A stretch of DNA of 64,000 nucleotides from S010-25 sp964441285 (GTDB taxonomy: Bacteria > Pseudomonadota > Gammaproteobacteria > SZUA-229). Position numbers and translations under genes: made by a program. The notes under the pieces were generated by a model. That model saw only the letters and a program-made list of their open reading frames with translations. It ran no database searches and was not told where the DNA came from. Position 1 is the first letter of the stretch. Every line of letters begins with the position of its first letter. This document shows positions 52,470 to 61,039 of the stretch, in pieces. The stretch is from assembly GCA_964441285.1 (NCBI GenBank), contig CAYTUK010000002.1, forward strand, positions 124,001 to 188,000, given 5' to 3'.

Positions 52470-54575
52470 TTAGTTAATGCTCGCGCCCTGTCCACCAATG
52501 GCGGCCACAACACGTATCTGTTTACTGTCGGGAACTTCGTTATAAGCAAGTACATGCAGATTTGGTGCCAAACTTCTAAGCAGGCGTGCAAGCGTCGGCC
52601 GCAAGGCAGGAGAAACCAGTAAAACGGCGGCTTTATCTTCTGCCTCCTGCTGCTGTACACGCTGATTTAATTCGGTAATCATCTGCTCTGCCAAACCTGG
52701 ATCGATGCCCAAACCTGATTCTGGCGCGGTTTGTACCGATTGCAATAGAATCTGTTCCAGTTCCGGGCTGAGCGAAATTACCGCCATCTCCGGCGACATG
52801 CCATTAATGTGCTGATAAATCTGACGCGACAATGCGGCACGTACTGCGGCCGTTAAAATGTCAGAGTTTTGACTATGTGGGGCATGTTCCGCCAAAGTTT
52901 CGGCAATGGTTCGCATATCACGAATGGGCACACCCTCTGCCAGCATATTCTGCAGCACTTTCAGCACGGCCCCCAGTGGCAACAGTTTTGGCACCAGATC
53001 TTCAACCAGTTTAGGTGAGGTTTTTGCTAGCATATCTAATAGATGCTGAACTTCTTCATGACCAATTAATTCGTGCGCATGTTGATGCAATAAGTGACTC
53101 AGGTGTGTCGCAATAACAGTGCTCGTATCAACTACGGTATAACCCAGCGTCTGCGCTTCATCACGCATTGCGCCTTCAATCCAGACTGCCTTTAGACCAA
53201 AGGTTGGGTCACGGGTTTCTATTCCCCGGAGCTCACCGTAAACCTGACCTGGATTGATTGCCAGTTCACGATCAGGATGAATCTCACCTTCACCTAGTGG
53301 CACACCCATTAAGGTTATCCGATAAGCTGTCGGCGATAGTTCCAGGTTGTCACGAATATGTACTGCCTGAACCAGAAAGCCAAGCTCCTGCGATATTTTC
53401 CGGCGCACACCTTTTATCCGCGACATTAACTGACCGCCCTGAGATTTATCCACCAGAGGAATTAGACGATAACCCACTTCCAGGCCGATAACATCAACCA
53501 GCGGAACATCTTCCCAGCTTAATTCTGCTGGTTTTGATTCGCTATCATCCGGGACTTCCGTTTCACTTTCTACTGCCTGCTGCGCTGTCTGCTCATTCCG
53601 TTTTACGATAAAGTATGCAACTCCGCCAAATAGCGCGCCCAGGGTTAAAAATACCAGGTTTGGCATTCCGGGAATTAACCCCAGCGAGCCCACAATAGCT
53701 GCGGTAATAGCAATCGGGCGCGGGTTATTTAACAACTGCATAACAACCTGTGAGCCCATGTCATTCGCGGCTGATGCGCGGGTTACCGCAATGGCTGCCG
53801 CCGTCGACAATACCAGTGATGGCAGTTGCGCCACCAGTCCATCACCGATAGTTAACAAGGTGTAGTTATGCGCTGCCTGAGCAAAATCCAGCCCATGATC
53901 AAGCATGCCAATACCCAGGCCAAATACAATATTAATAAATAAAATTAAAATACCGGCAATCGCATCACCGCGAATAAATTTACTGGCACCATCCATCGAA
54001 CCATAAAAATCGGCTTCACCAGAAATCTCCCTGCGACGTACCCGCGCCTCTTCCTGCGTGATTAAACCGGAGTTTAAATCTGCATCCACTGCCATCTGTT
54101 TACCGGGCATGGCATCCAGAGTAAACCGTGCATTCACTTCTGAGATACGCCCCGCTCCCTTGGTGACGACCACAAAGTTAATAATCGTGAGCACGGCAAA
54201 AACCACCAGCCCCACCACATAGTTCCCTCCGACAACAAATTCGCCAAAGGCTTTAATTACATTCCCTGCTGCTCCCGGCCCCATGTGCCCATGTAGCAGA
54301 ACGACTCGGGTGGAGGCAACATTTAGTGATAGTCGCAACAATGTGGCAACCAGCAGGACAGTTGGAAACATATCAAAATCCAGTGGTCGTATGGTGTAAA
54401 CCACGACCAATAATACTACCAACGAGAGCGCAATGTTAAAGGTGAAAAACAGATCCAGCAGCATCGGTGGTAATGGCAAAATCATCATCGCCAGCATTGC
54501 CACGACCAGAAACGGAGTTCCAAGACCCGATAGCATTGAAATACGAAGAGGATTCATGGTGATAGCGGTACTCAT
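52470..54575 (-). CDS. flhA: Flagellar export gate protein FlhA
   Basis: A 701-aa export gate. Eight TM helices lie in about residues 15-310, with the FHIPEP-type signature region (TVLLVATLLRLSLNVASTR, DAMPGKQMAVDADLNSGLI). The cytoplasmic domain (about 350-700) has SHLLHQHAHELIGHEEVQHLLD. It powers and selects substrates for the flagellar type III system, with FlhB and FliPQR. Starting 25 bp after flhB, it belongs to the fliL operon. Confidence 0.97.
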   Translation of the reverse strand: MSTAITMNPLRISMLSGLGTPFLVVAMLAMMILPLPPMLLDLFFTFNIALSLVVLLVVVYTIRPLDFDMFPTVLLVATLLRLSLNVASTRVVLLHGHMGPGAAGNVIKAFGEFVVGGNYVVGLVVFAVLTIINFVVVTKGAGRISEVNARFTLDAMPGKQMAVDADLNSGLITQEEARVRRREISGEADFYGSMDGASKFIRGDAIAGILILFINIVFGLGIGMLDHGLDFAQAAHNYTLLTIGDGLVAQLPSLVLSTAAAIAVTRASAANDMGSQVVMQLLNNPRPIAITAAIVGSLGLIPGMPNLVFLTLGALFGGVAYFIVKRNEQTAQQAVESETEVPDDSESKPAELSWEDVPLVDVIGLEVGYRLIPLVDKSQGGQLMSRIKGVRRKISQELGFLVQAVHIRDNLELSPTAYRITLMGVPLGEGEIHPDRELAINPGQVYGELRGIETRDPTFGLKAVWIEGAMRDEAQTLGYTVVDTSTVIATHLSHLLHQHAHELIGHEEVQHLLDMLAKTSPKLVEDLVPKLLPLGAVLKVLQNMLAEGVPIRDMRTIAETLAEHAPHSQNSDILTAAVRAALSRQIYQHINGMSPEMAVISLSPELEQILLQSVQTAPESGLGIDPGLAEQMITELNQRVQQQEAEDKAAVLLVSPALRPTLARLLRSLAPNLHVLAYNEVPDSKQIRVVAAIGGQGASIN

Positions 54576-54600
54576 ATTTTGCCTCGTTGCTTGTTAACAA

Positions 54601-55767
54601 TTAAAGTTCAGGACGATCATCTTCATCCGGGTGCTGCATAGCATCAACCAGCTCATCCGGGATGGGTAAATCTGTCGGATGCAGCGGTTGTTCATAACCA
54701 TACTGGCCGGCAACATTCAGTTGATAGATATAAGAAAGAATATTCGCGACGGCAACATACAGACCGGCAGGAATTTCATGATTAATCTCGGTACTGGCAT
54801 AAAGCGCACGCGCCAGTGGTGGCGCTTCAACCAGGGTGACATTGTTTTGTGTGGCGATACTACGAATTTTTGCAGCAACAAAATCCGCACCTTTTGCAAC
54901 CACCACTGGCGCACCCATTTTTTCCTGATCATACGACAGTGCAACGGCAAAATGCGTGGGGTTAGTAATAATCACATCCGCATCCGGTACTGCCTCCATC
55001 ATTCGACGCTGCGATAACTCCTGTTGCAATGAACGAATGCGGCCTTTTACTTCGGGGCGACCTTCCGTTTCTTTCGCTTCGTCTTTCACTTCCTGTAACG
55101 ACATTTTTAATTGTTTGCTGTGCTGAAATAACTGAAACGGTATGTCTACGAGAGCAACGACAATCAGCACACTGCTGTAGGCCAGAAAGGACCAGAGACA
55201 TAATCTCGCCAGATGGGTTAACGCACTCACCAGTGGCTCAGAACTTAAGCCAGTTAACTGGCCGATTAAAGACCAGATCATGGCTGCTGAGATAGCCGCA
55301 ACCAGCGCAAATTTTGCCAGCACTTTAACCAGTTCCATCAAGCCTTTAATAGAAAAAATTCTGCCCATACCTTTTATCGGATCCAGTTTTTCCAGTTTAA
55401 AGCTAACGGCTTTCATGCTGAAAGACCACCCCCCCAGCCCCATTGGAGTCAGCGCAGTTGCTAGAAAAGTAAGCAGTAACAGGGGCACCATCAACCACAG
55501 ACCTTGCAATAGCATCCTGCCGAAAAACTCCATCATCGTGGTATTATTAAGTTCGTGAAAATGGTCGATGATCAGACTATGTGTCAGGATAGCTTTTAAG
55601 CCATCCAGCATACTGCCCCCAAAAAATATTAATCCGCCTGACGAAGCCATGAGTAATACCATTGTATTGAGTTCTTTTGAGCGCGGCACCTGCCCCTTTT
55701 CACGCGACTCCTGCAACCGTTTCGGGGTCGCCTGTTCGGTTTTTTCCTGGGCACTGTCTTCTGACAT
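54601..55767 (-). CDS. flhB: Flagellar export switch protein FlhB
   Basis: A 388-aa protein with four TM helices and a cytoplasmic domain holding the self-cleavage site ITNPTHFAVALSYD (Asn269-Pro270). Cleavage there switches export from rod/hook to filament proteins. The N-terminus EDSAQEKTEQATPKRLQESREKGQVPRSKEL is the family hallmark. The C-terminal tail is acidic. It lies between fliR and flhA. Confidence 0.97.
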   Translation of the reverse strand: MSEDSAQEKTEQATPKRLQESREKGQVPRSKELNTMVLLMASSGGLIFFGGSMLDGLKAILTHSLIIDHFHELNNTTMMEFFGRMLLQGLWLMVPLLLLTFLATALTPMGLGGWSFSMKAVSFKLEKLDPIKGMGRIFSIKGLMELVKVLAKFALVAAISAAMIWSLIGQLTGLSSEPLVSALTHLARLCLWSFLAYSSVLIVVALVDIPFQLFQHSKQLKMSLQEVKDEAKETEGRPEVKGRIRSLQQELSQRRMMEAVPDADVIITNPTHFAVALSYDQEKMGAPVVVAKGADFVAAKIRSIATQNNVTLVEAPPLARALYASTEINHEIPAGLYVAVANILSYIYQLNVAGQYGYEQPLHPTDLPIPDELVDAMQHPDEDDRPEL

Positions 55768-55786
55768 ACGGTTACCTTCTACGGCT

Positions 55787-56566
55787 TCAGGCCGAAAGAA
55801 TAAAATCCTGCATTAATCCAAACGCCTGATTAAGCAAACTGCTAAGATGGTCGGTAAGAGTAGGCAAAATAATAATCAGAAAAATCATACCAACCAATAA
55901 CATAATTGGAAAACCTACCGAAAAAATATTTAACTGTGGCGCGGCTTTTGCTGTAACGCCAAAAGCGATATTCACCAGTAATAACGCCGCAACCGCAGGC
56001 AGTGCGATTAAAACCCCATCAGAAAACATGGTGCCACCCCAGTTCACCAGTTGCCATAAACCTTTAACTGAAGGCACGGCCAGACCGACGGGAAGCTGAT
56101 TAAAACTTTCAGCGACCGCTTTAATCAGCAGTAGATGCCCATTTAAGGCCAGGAAAATTAATGTCACCATGATGAGTAATGCCTGGCTAATAACCGGCAC
56201 CTGAACGCCATTCTGAGGATCAATAATAGACGCGAAACCAAGTCCCATTGCCGTTGCAATACTCTGCCCTGCAATCACAAATGCCGCAAACACCATCTGT
56301 AAAATAAACCCCATAGCCAGGCCAATAAATACCTGATATACACTGATGAGCACGGCTTTAAAACTGATTAAATCAACCGCAGGTGGTGGTGGAATAATGG
56401 GTAATACAACCCAGGCAATCAACAATGAAAGCATAACGCGTACTTTTACCGGCACACTGCGTGCCGACATAATCGGCGCAGATGAGAACATTGCACCAAT
56501 ACGCATAAATGGCCAAAGTAAACTCGCCAGCCATTTCATCATCTCAGCATCGGTTACAGTTATCAC
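55787..56566 (-). CDS. fliR: Flagellar export gate protein FliR
   Basis: A 259-aa hydrophobic protein with about six TM helices, starting MITVTDAEMMKWLASLLWPFMRIGAMF-like sequence. The core (GFASIIDPQNGVQVPVISQALLI) is typical for FliR. It forms the export gate with FliP and FliQ. It follows fliQ by 14 bp. Confidence 0.96.
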   Translation of the reverse strand: MITVTDAEMMKWLASLLWPFMRIGAMFSSAPIMSARSVPVKVRVMLSLLIAWVVLPIIPPPPAVDLISFKAVLISVYQVFIGLAMGFILQMVFAAFVIAGQSIATAMGLGFASIIDPQNGVQVPVISQALLIMVTLIFLALNGHLLLIKAVAESFNQLPVGLAVPSVKGLWQLVNWGGTMFSDGVLIALPAVAALLLVNIAFGVTAKAAPQLNIFSVGFPIMLLVGMIFLIIILPTLTDHLSSLLNQAFGLMQDFILSA

Positions 56567-56580
56567 CGCAAATTCATCCG

Positions 56581-56853
56581 TTAACCAATGAGAGTAGGAA
56601 TGCTCTGGATTAATTGAATAGAGAAATCAGTTAACAGGCCGAGCATCCATGAGCCAAAAAACATTAGCGTTAATGCCAGTACAATTAGCTTGGGAATAAA
56701 AGATAAAGTTGCTTCCTGAATTTGTGTTGCAGCCTGTATCATGCCAACGATCAAACCAATAGCTAACGCGGATAACAATAGCGGAGCAGACAGTAACACT
56801 GTTACCCAAAGCGCATTACGCCCTATATCAAGAACCATTTCAGGAGTCATCAC
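56581..56853 (-). CDS. fliQ: Flagellar export gate protein FliQ
   Basis: A 90-aa protein with two TM helices: MTPEMVLDIGRNALWVTVLLSAPLLLSALAIGL and QEATLSFIPKLIVLALTLMFFGSWML. The QIQEATLSFIPK loop is diagnostic. It is part of the FliPQR gate and sits between fliP and fliR. Confidence 0.96.
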   Translation of the reverse strand: MMTPEMVLDIGRNALWVTVLLSAPLLLSALAIGLIVGMIQAATQIQEATLSFIPKLIVLALTLMFFGSWMLGLLTDFSIQLIQSIPTLIG

Positions 56854-56874
56854 TTTACCTCACTATAAATAAAA

Positions 56875-57636
56875 TTAAACAACAAAACTTGATGCCAGCG
56901 TGCCCATAATTAGCGACCAGCCATTAATCAGCACAAACAACATTAACTTGAAAGGCAAAGAAATGATCATTGGAGACAACATCATCATACCCATTGACAT
57001 CAATACACTGGAAACAACCAGATCAATAATTAAAAAAGGAATAAACAATATAAAACCTATTTGAAAAGCTGTTTTTAACTCACTGGTAACAAAGGCTGGC
57101 AGTAGAATTGAAAACGGAACTTTTACATTCGGATCAAGTTTTCCTTTGCCTGCAATATTTGCGAACATAGCAAGATCCGTTTCACGCGTCTGTTTAAGCA
57201 TGAAGCCATAAAAAGGTTTTGACACTTCTTCCAGCGCCACTTCCGAACTCATTTTATTATTAAGATAAGGTTTTATCCCGGTAATATATGCAGTGTTAAA
57301 TACTGGTGCCATAATAAAAAAAGTAAGAAAAAGTGAAAGCCCAAGTAAAATTTGGTTTGAAGGTGTCTGCGCTGTCCCTAGTGCCTGGCGTAAAATTGAC
57401 AATACGATAATAATTCGGGTAAATGACGTTGTCATAATCAGTGCTGCTGGCAACAGACTGAGGATCGTCATCATCACCAGTATCTGAATTGTCACTGAAT
57501 AAGTTTCTCCACCATTCGCCGCAGGCGTTACGGTAAGTGCAGCCAGCCCCGGAACCGCAGAACAATTTTCTGTTACCAGAAGCAGTGCAACAGTAAGCAG
57601 ACTAAATAGAATTTTTTTTGCCGTTAAGAATCTCAT
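56875..57636 (-). CDS. fliP: Flagellar export gate protein FliP
   Basis: A 253-aa membrane protein with a signal-like N-terminus (residues 1-27), then TM helices around ILSLLPAALIMTTSFTRIIIVLSILRQALGTAQTPSNQIL, the FliP signature. The C-terminal MGMMMLSPMIISLPFKLMLFVLINGW is also characteristic. Its ATG overlaps the fliO stop by 4 bp. Confidence 0.97.
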   Translation of the reverse strand: MRFLTAKKILFSLLTVALLLVTENCSAVPGLAALTVTPAANGGETYSVTIQILVMMTILSLLPAALIMTTSFTRIIIVLSILRQALGTAQTPSNQILLGLSLFLTFFIMAPVFNTAYITGIKPYLNNKMSSEVALEEVSKPFYGFMLKQTRETDLAMFANIAGKGKLDPNVKVPFSILLPAFVTSELKTAFQIGFILFIPFLIIDLVVSSVLMSMGMMMLSPMIISLPFKLMLFVLINGWSLIMGTLASSFVV

Positions 57637-58223
57637 GATTTTTTCCTGAGCAGTGCCGCTGCGAGATTTTGCGAAAAACTGTACTTATGATTTGAGGATG
57701 CATCTGAAAGTTTTATTTTTTCTGCGGCACGTATATTTTCATCACTTATACTGACTGAATCATGTTTACCGGCTACATTATCTGTTTTCTCTTTATCCGA
57801 GTAATCACCGGAATCCAGCACATGCAACAGGTTAATTCTCCCTGTTGATACGCCTAATACTAACTTAGCCTCACCAGCCTGAACTATAACAATACGCTCA
57901 CGCGAGCCCATATTAATGCCGCCAATAATTTTCAAACCGGAATTATTTCCAGAACTCATGCGGTTAAATCGTTTTGCTATCCAGGCAAGCGTAATAATAC
58001 TTACCAACACAACCAGCAACCCACTAAATAACTGTAATAGGTAACTATTGCTATTTTTTAATAATGGTTTTATATTTTTATTAACAGAGGCCTTGTCTTT
58101 GGCAGAAGATATTGTCCGCGCTGAAACAATATTAATTATTTCATTTTTATTTGCATAGGCTGGCAACGTAAAAAACAGCAAGCATAGGCTAATAAAAATA
58201 AATAAAATATTATTTTTATTCAT
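57633..58223 (-). CDS. fliO: Flagellar export protein FliO
   Basis: A 196-aa protein if it starts at ATG 58223, giving a signal peptide (NKNNILFIFISLCLLFF...PAYANK), a periplasmic stretch, one TM helix (LLQLFSGLLVVLVSIITLAWIAKRF) and a cytoplasmic FliO domain (GGINMGSRERIVIVQAGEAKLVLGVSTGRINLLH). The frame is open to 58262 and other starts (58262, 58253) are possible; none has a strong ribosome site. FliO helps assemble the FliPQR gate. Confidence 0.88.
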   Translation of the reverse strand: MNKNNILFIFISLCLLFFTLPAYANKNEIINIVSARTISSAKDKASVNKNIKPLLKNSNSYLLQLFSGLLVVLVSIITLAWIAKRFNRMSSGNNSGLKIIGGINMGSRERIVIVQAGEAKLVLGVSTGRINLLHVLDSGDYSDKEKTDNVAGKHDSVSISDENIRAAEKIKLSDASSNHKYSFSQNLAAALLRKKS

Positions 58224-58307
58224 GTTGTTTTTTGTTGAAAACAAATATCTCATTATGGTCATAATATTTATTTAAAAACCTGTCTAAGTATTTTTCCAGA
58301 TTAGATT

Positions 58308-58814
58308 TTAACGTAGTTTTTTAACTCGTTCTGCCGGGCTAATCACATCGGTCAGGCGAATACCAAATTTTTCATTTACCACCACAACCTCTCCATGTGC
58401 AATTAAAATACCATTGACCAATACATCCATTGGTTCACCAGCAAGACGATCCAGCTCCACCACTGACCCCTGATTAAGCTGGAGTAAATTCTGAATAGAT
58501 ATTTCAGTACGGCCTATCTCCATTGATAATGTCACTGGGATATCCAAAATAACTTCCATGTTTGTTTCTATACTGCCTAATGCGGCACTGTTATCATTTA
58601 AATTCTGAAACTCTGCACGCTCTACATCTTCTTTATCACTGCTAGCCGTGGTTTCAGCATCACTTGTTTCTTCTGTTGCTGTTGATGCTTCTGTTGCTGT
58701 TGCTTTTTCAGCTGCCTCAACATCACTTTGTTCTGCCATTGCCGCAGCCCAGTCATCACCTGCATCGGCATTGGCTTCATCTTTATTGTTTGGCGTTTCA
58801 GGTGTGTCACTCAT
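58308..58814 (-). CDS. fliN: Flagellar motor switch protein FliN
   Basis: A 168-aa FliN. The conserved domain (residues 88-165) has MEVILDIPVTLSMEIGRTEISIQNLLQLNQGSVVELDRLAGEPMDVLVNGILIAHGEVVVVNEKFGIRLTDV-type sequence. The first 80 residues are an Ala/Thr/Glu-rich linker (AEKATATEASTATEETSDAE) longer than in E. coli. FliN forms the bottom of the C-ring, where CheY-P and FliH act. Confidence 0.96.
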   Translation of the reverse strand: MSDTPETPNNKDEANADAGDDWAAAMAEQSDVEAAEKATATEASTATEETSDAETTASSDKEDVERAEFQNLNDNSAALGSIETNMEVILDIPVTLSMEIGRTEISIQNLLQLNQGSVVELDRLAGEPMDVLVNGILIAHGEVVVVNEKFGIRLTDVISPAERVKKLR

Positions 58815-58866
58815 ATTTATTTCCTCAATACTTAATCATCAGGTCTGATAATATTTAATTTTTTTC

Positions 58867-59904
58867 CTACTCCAGCTGTTTCTGCAACCCTTCCTGTACC
58901 GCACCCATTACTATATCTTCTTCAGATTCATAATTTGGACGCTCTACAGGCTCGACAAACTGAATAGCATTTTTGCCATTGGAAACCCCTAAAGAACCTT
59001 TAAAGACCGGAACACTTTCTGCACAAACGGTCACCATCTCAGGCAATTCAACAGGAATAATATCGCCCGCATTTAAATTCAGCACTTCGCCAACAGTCAG
59101 CTTGGTGTATCCCATCGAACTTTTAATTTTAAGTGGAGCCTGCTTGATTTCATCTTTTAAGGCTCGACGCCAACGATGATCAATACTAACCGTGTCACTC
59201 TGAGTACCCGAGTCCAGAAGACTGCGTATGGGTTCTAACATTGAATAGGGCATTACCACATGAAATTCACCACCGCCACCTTCAAGCTCCATTTTAAAAA
59301 TGGACACAACAACCACTTCAGTTGGACTAACAATATTTGCAAACTGGGGATTAATTTCTGAACTCAGATATTTAAAGTTCAGCTTAATAATGGGTTCCCA
59401 GGCTTTTTTTAATTCGACAAATGCATTATTGATCAATAACTGGATAACCCGATTTTCGGTTGGGGTAAAGTCTCTACCTTCAATACGTGTGTGATAACGC
59501 CCATCACCACCAAAAAAATTATCCACTGTGGCAAAAACAAGCTTCGGGTCAATAACAAATAATCCCGTTCCTCTTAACGGGTTAATATTTATCATATTCA
59601 TACTGGTCGGCATAAATAGACCACGCACATATTCTGAAAACTTTACAATTTTTACGCCACTAACAACCACCTCTGTGGTGCGGCGTAACATATTAAACAT
59701 ACTAATTCGCATATAACGGGTAAAACGCTCATTTACCATATCCAGCGTTGGCATACGCCCACGTATAATTCGATCCTGGCTGCCAAGGTCATAAACGATT
59801 GCTTCGCCATCTTCTGCCAGAAGATCTGGCTTAGTATCAACATCCCCACTATCAACACCGTTTAACAGGGTATCTATTTCATCTTGTGACAAATGCTCGT
59901 TCAC
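58867..59904 (-). CDS. fliM: Flagellar motor switch protein FliM
   Basis: A 345-aa FliM. The N-terminal LSQDEIDTLLNGV is the CheY-P binding peptide. The middle domain has FTRYMRISMFNMLRRT and GTGLFVIDPKLVF, and the C-terminal SpoA domain (LTVGEVLNLNAGDIIPVELP, FKGSLGVSNGKNAIQFVE) contacts FliN. It sits between fliL and fliN as in most gammaproteobacteria. Confidence 0.97.
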   Translation of the reverse strand: MNEHLSQDEIDTLLNGVDSGDVDTKPDLLAEDGEAIVYDLGSQDRIIRGRMPTLDMVNERFTRYMRISMFNMLRRTTEVVVSGVKIVKFSEYVRGLFMPTSMNMININPLRGTGLFVIDPKLVFATVDNFFGGDGRYHTRIEGRDFTPTENRVIQLLINNAFVELKKAWEPIIKLNFKYLSSEINPQFANIVSPTEVVVVSIFKMELEGGGGEFHVVMPYSMLEPIRSLLDSGTQSDTVSIDHRWRRALKDEIKQAPLKIKSSMGYTKLTVGEVLNLNAGDIIPVELPEMVTVCAESVPVFKGSLGVSNGKNAIQFVEPVERPNYESEEDIVMGAVQEGLQKQLE

Positions 59905-59965
59905 GCTTTTATCCTGTCTATTTTTATTAAGAAATATATTCTATATATCAACTAAATAGCTTTTA

Positions 59966-60592
59966 TCACTGAACAACAAATGACGTAAAATATGCGGATT
60001 CAACACCATGAGGAATAGCTTTACTGCCTTCCATTTTTTCCAGCGTCAAATTGACATCACTTGCTATATCCTGAAGCAGCTTCTCCTTGCCTTTTTTGGT
60101 TCCCATAACTTTTGATTTCTGATCGCCGAACAACATCAGCAGACTGCTTCGAATGGCCGGCATATGTAATTTAATCTGATCTTTTACATCACTGTTGTGC
60201 ATCAATAAATCAACTGAAAACTGCATAAACCTTACTGGCCCCTGATCGTTAAAACTCACGACAAATTTAGGGTCAAGCGACGTATAAATTGCCGGGCCTT
60301 TTTCAACCTCTATATTGCCTTCCTCCTGGTCACTATTTTCTGCGTCACTGGCGGGTGTATTAGCCGCTGTATCTGCTGACTTTTTCTGATCTGCTTTAAC
60401 AGCGACAGCATCTGTTTTACTGCCACTCATAAAAAAGACTGTCGTTCCTACCGCGCCACCAACCACAACAATGGTAAGTACAATTGCAATAATCACTATT
60501 TTCACGGTGCTTAAACTCTTTTTTACCGACTGTTCACTCTCGTCTTTATTGTCCTCATCCCTATCATCTATTCTGTTTCTTTTATCTGCCAT
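59966..60592 (-). CDS. fliL: Flagellar basal body protein FliL
   Basis: A 208-aa protein with a charged cytoplasmic N-terminus (residues 1-28), one TM helix (VKIVIIAIVLTIVVVGGAVGTTVFF) and a periplasmic FliL domain (KGPAIYTSLDPKFVVSFNDQGPVRFMQFSVDLLMHN). It supports stator function. It is first in the large flagellar operon, behind the sigma-54 promoter at 60689-60704. A Lys/Ala/Asp-rich linker follows the TM. Confidence 0.95.
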   Translation of the reverse strand: MADKRNRIDDRDEDNKDESEQSVKKSLSTVKIVIIAIVLTIVVVGGAVGTTVFFMSGSKTDAVAVKADQKKSADTAANTPASDAENSDQEEGNIEVEKGPAIYTSLDPKFVVSFNDQGPVRFMQFSVDLLMHNSDVKDQIKLHMPAIRSSLLMLFGDQKSKVMGTKKGKEKLLQDIASDVNLTLEKMEGSKAIPHGVESAYFTSFVVQ

Positions 60593-60688
60593 TACGCTTA
60601 CCTGTCTCAGTGTTTAATCAATGCGATGGCCCACTCACCCCACGGTGTGTCGGCTCAGCCGTTGATCAATGAATTTATCTGAGTACAA

Positions 60689-60704
60689 AGCAAAACCCAT
60701 GCCA
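60689..60704 (-). promoter_or_regulatory. Sigma-54 promoter of the fliL operon
   Basis: On the minus strand TGGCATGGGTTTTGCT matches TGGCAC-N5-TTGCW with one mismatch and the exact GG-N10-GC spacing. It lies 97 bp before the fliL start. Sigma-54 control of fliL operons by FleQ/FlrC-type activators is well known in polar flagellates. Confidence 0.8.
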
Positions 60705-60886
60705 TCAAATAAAACTTAATGAATTCATATAGTTAGATTTTTTATTGCTTTTCTGATGTTTTTTTGACGGCACCCCATAACAAAAACGACATTATTTCGC
60801 CCCGACATTGCACAACAGACAAAAAATTGCCAGCCGCATAAAAATAATCTTTTACCTACAACTTCAGCCTGTATCTAACTGAAAGT

Positions 60887-60913
60887 TAAAGAAAGTTTCC
60901 CATTAACCGATAC
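60887..60913 (+). promoter_or_regulatory. Sigma-28-like element facing pelA
   Basis: TAAAGAAA (60887-60894), an 11-nt spacer and ACCGATAC (60906-60913) resemble TAAAGTTT-N11-GCCGATAA, with two mismatches in each box and the correct spacer. It is about 127 bp upstream of the pelA ATG. A chance match is possible. Confidence 0.4.
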
Positions 60914-61039
60914 TATCTATAACCACAAACTATTTTGCATCAACTCTTTCTAATGCTAAAACAAGCTGAATTATTTGGCACCTTAAGCCAGCGCCTCCTG
61001 ATTGAAGTCCAACCTGCGTCAAACGGATGAATAACCGAA

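Larger units (their letters stand above)
60593..61039. other. Divergent fliL-pelA intergenic region
   Basis: This 447-bp region serves two divergent operons. It contains the near-consensus sigma-54 promoter for fliL (60689-60704, minus) and a sigma-28-like element facing pelA (60887-60913, plus). No coding frame or terminator is evident. It probably also holds binding sites for the sigma-54 activator, which I could not define. Confidence 0.6.
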
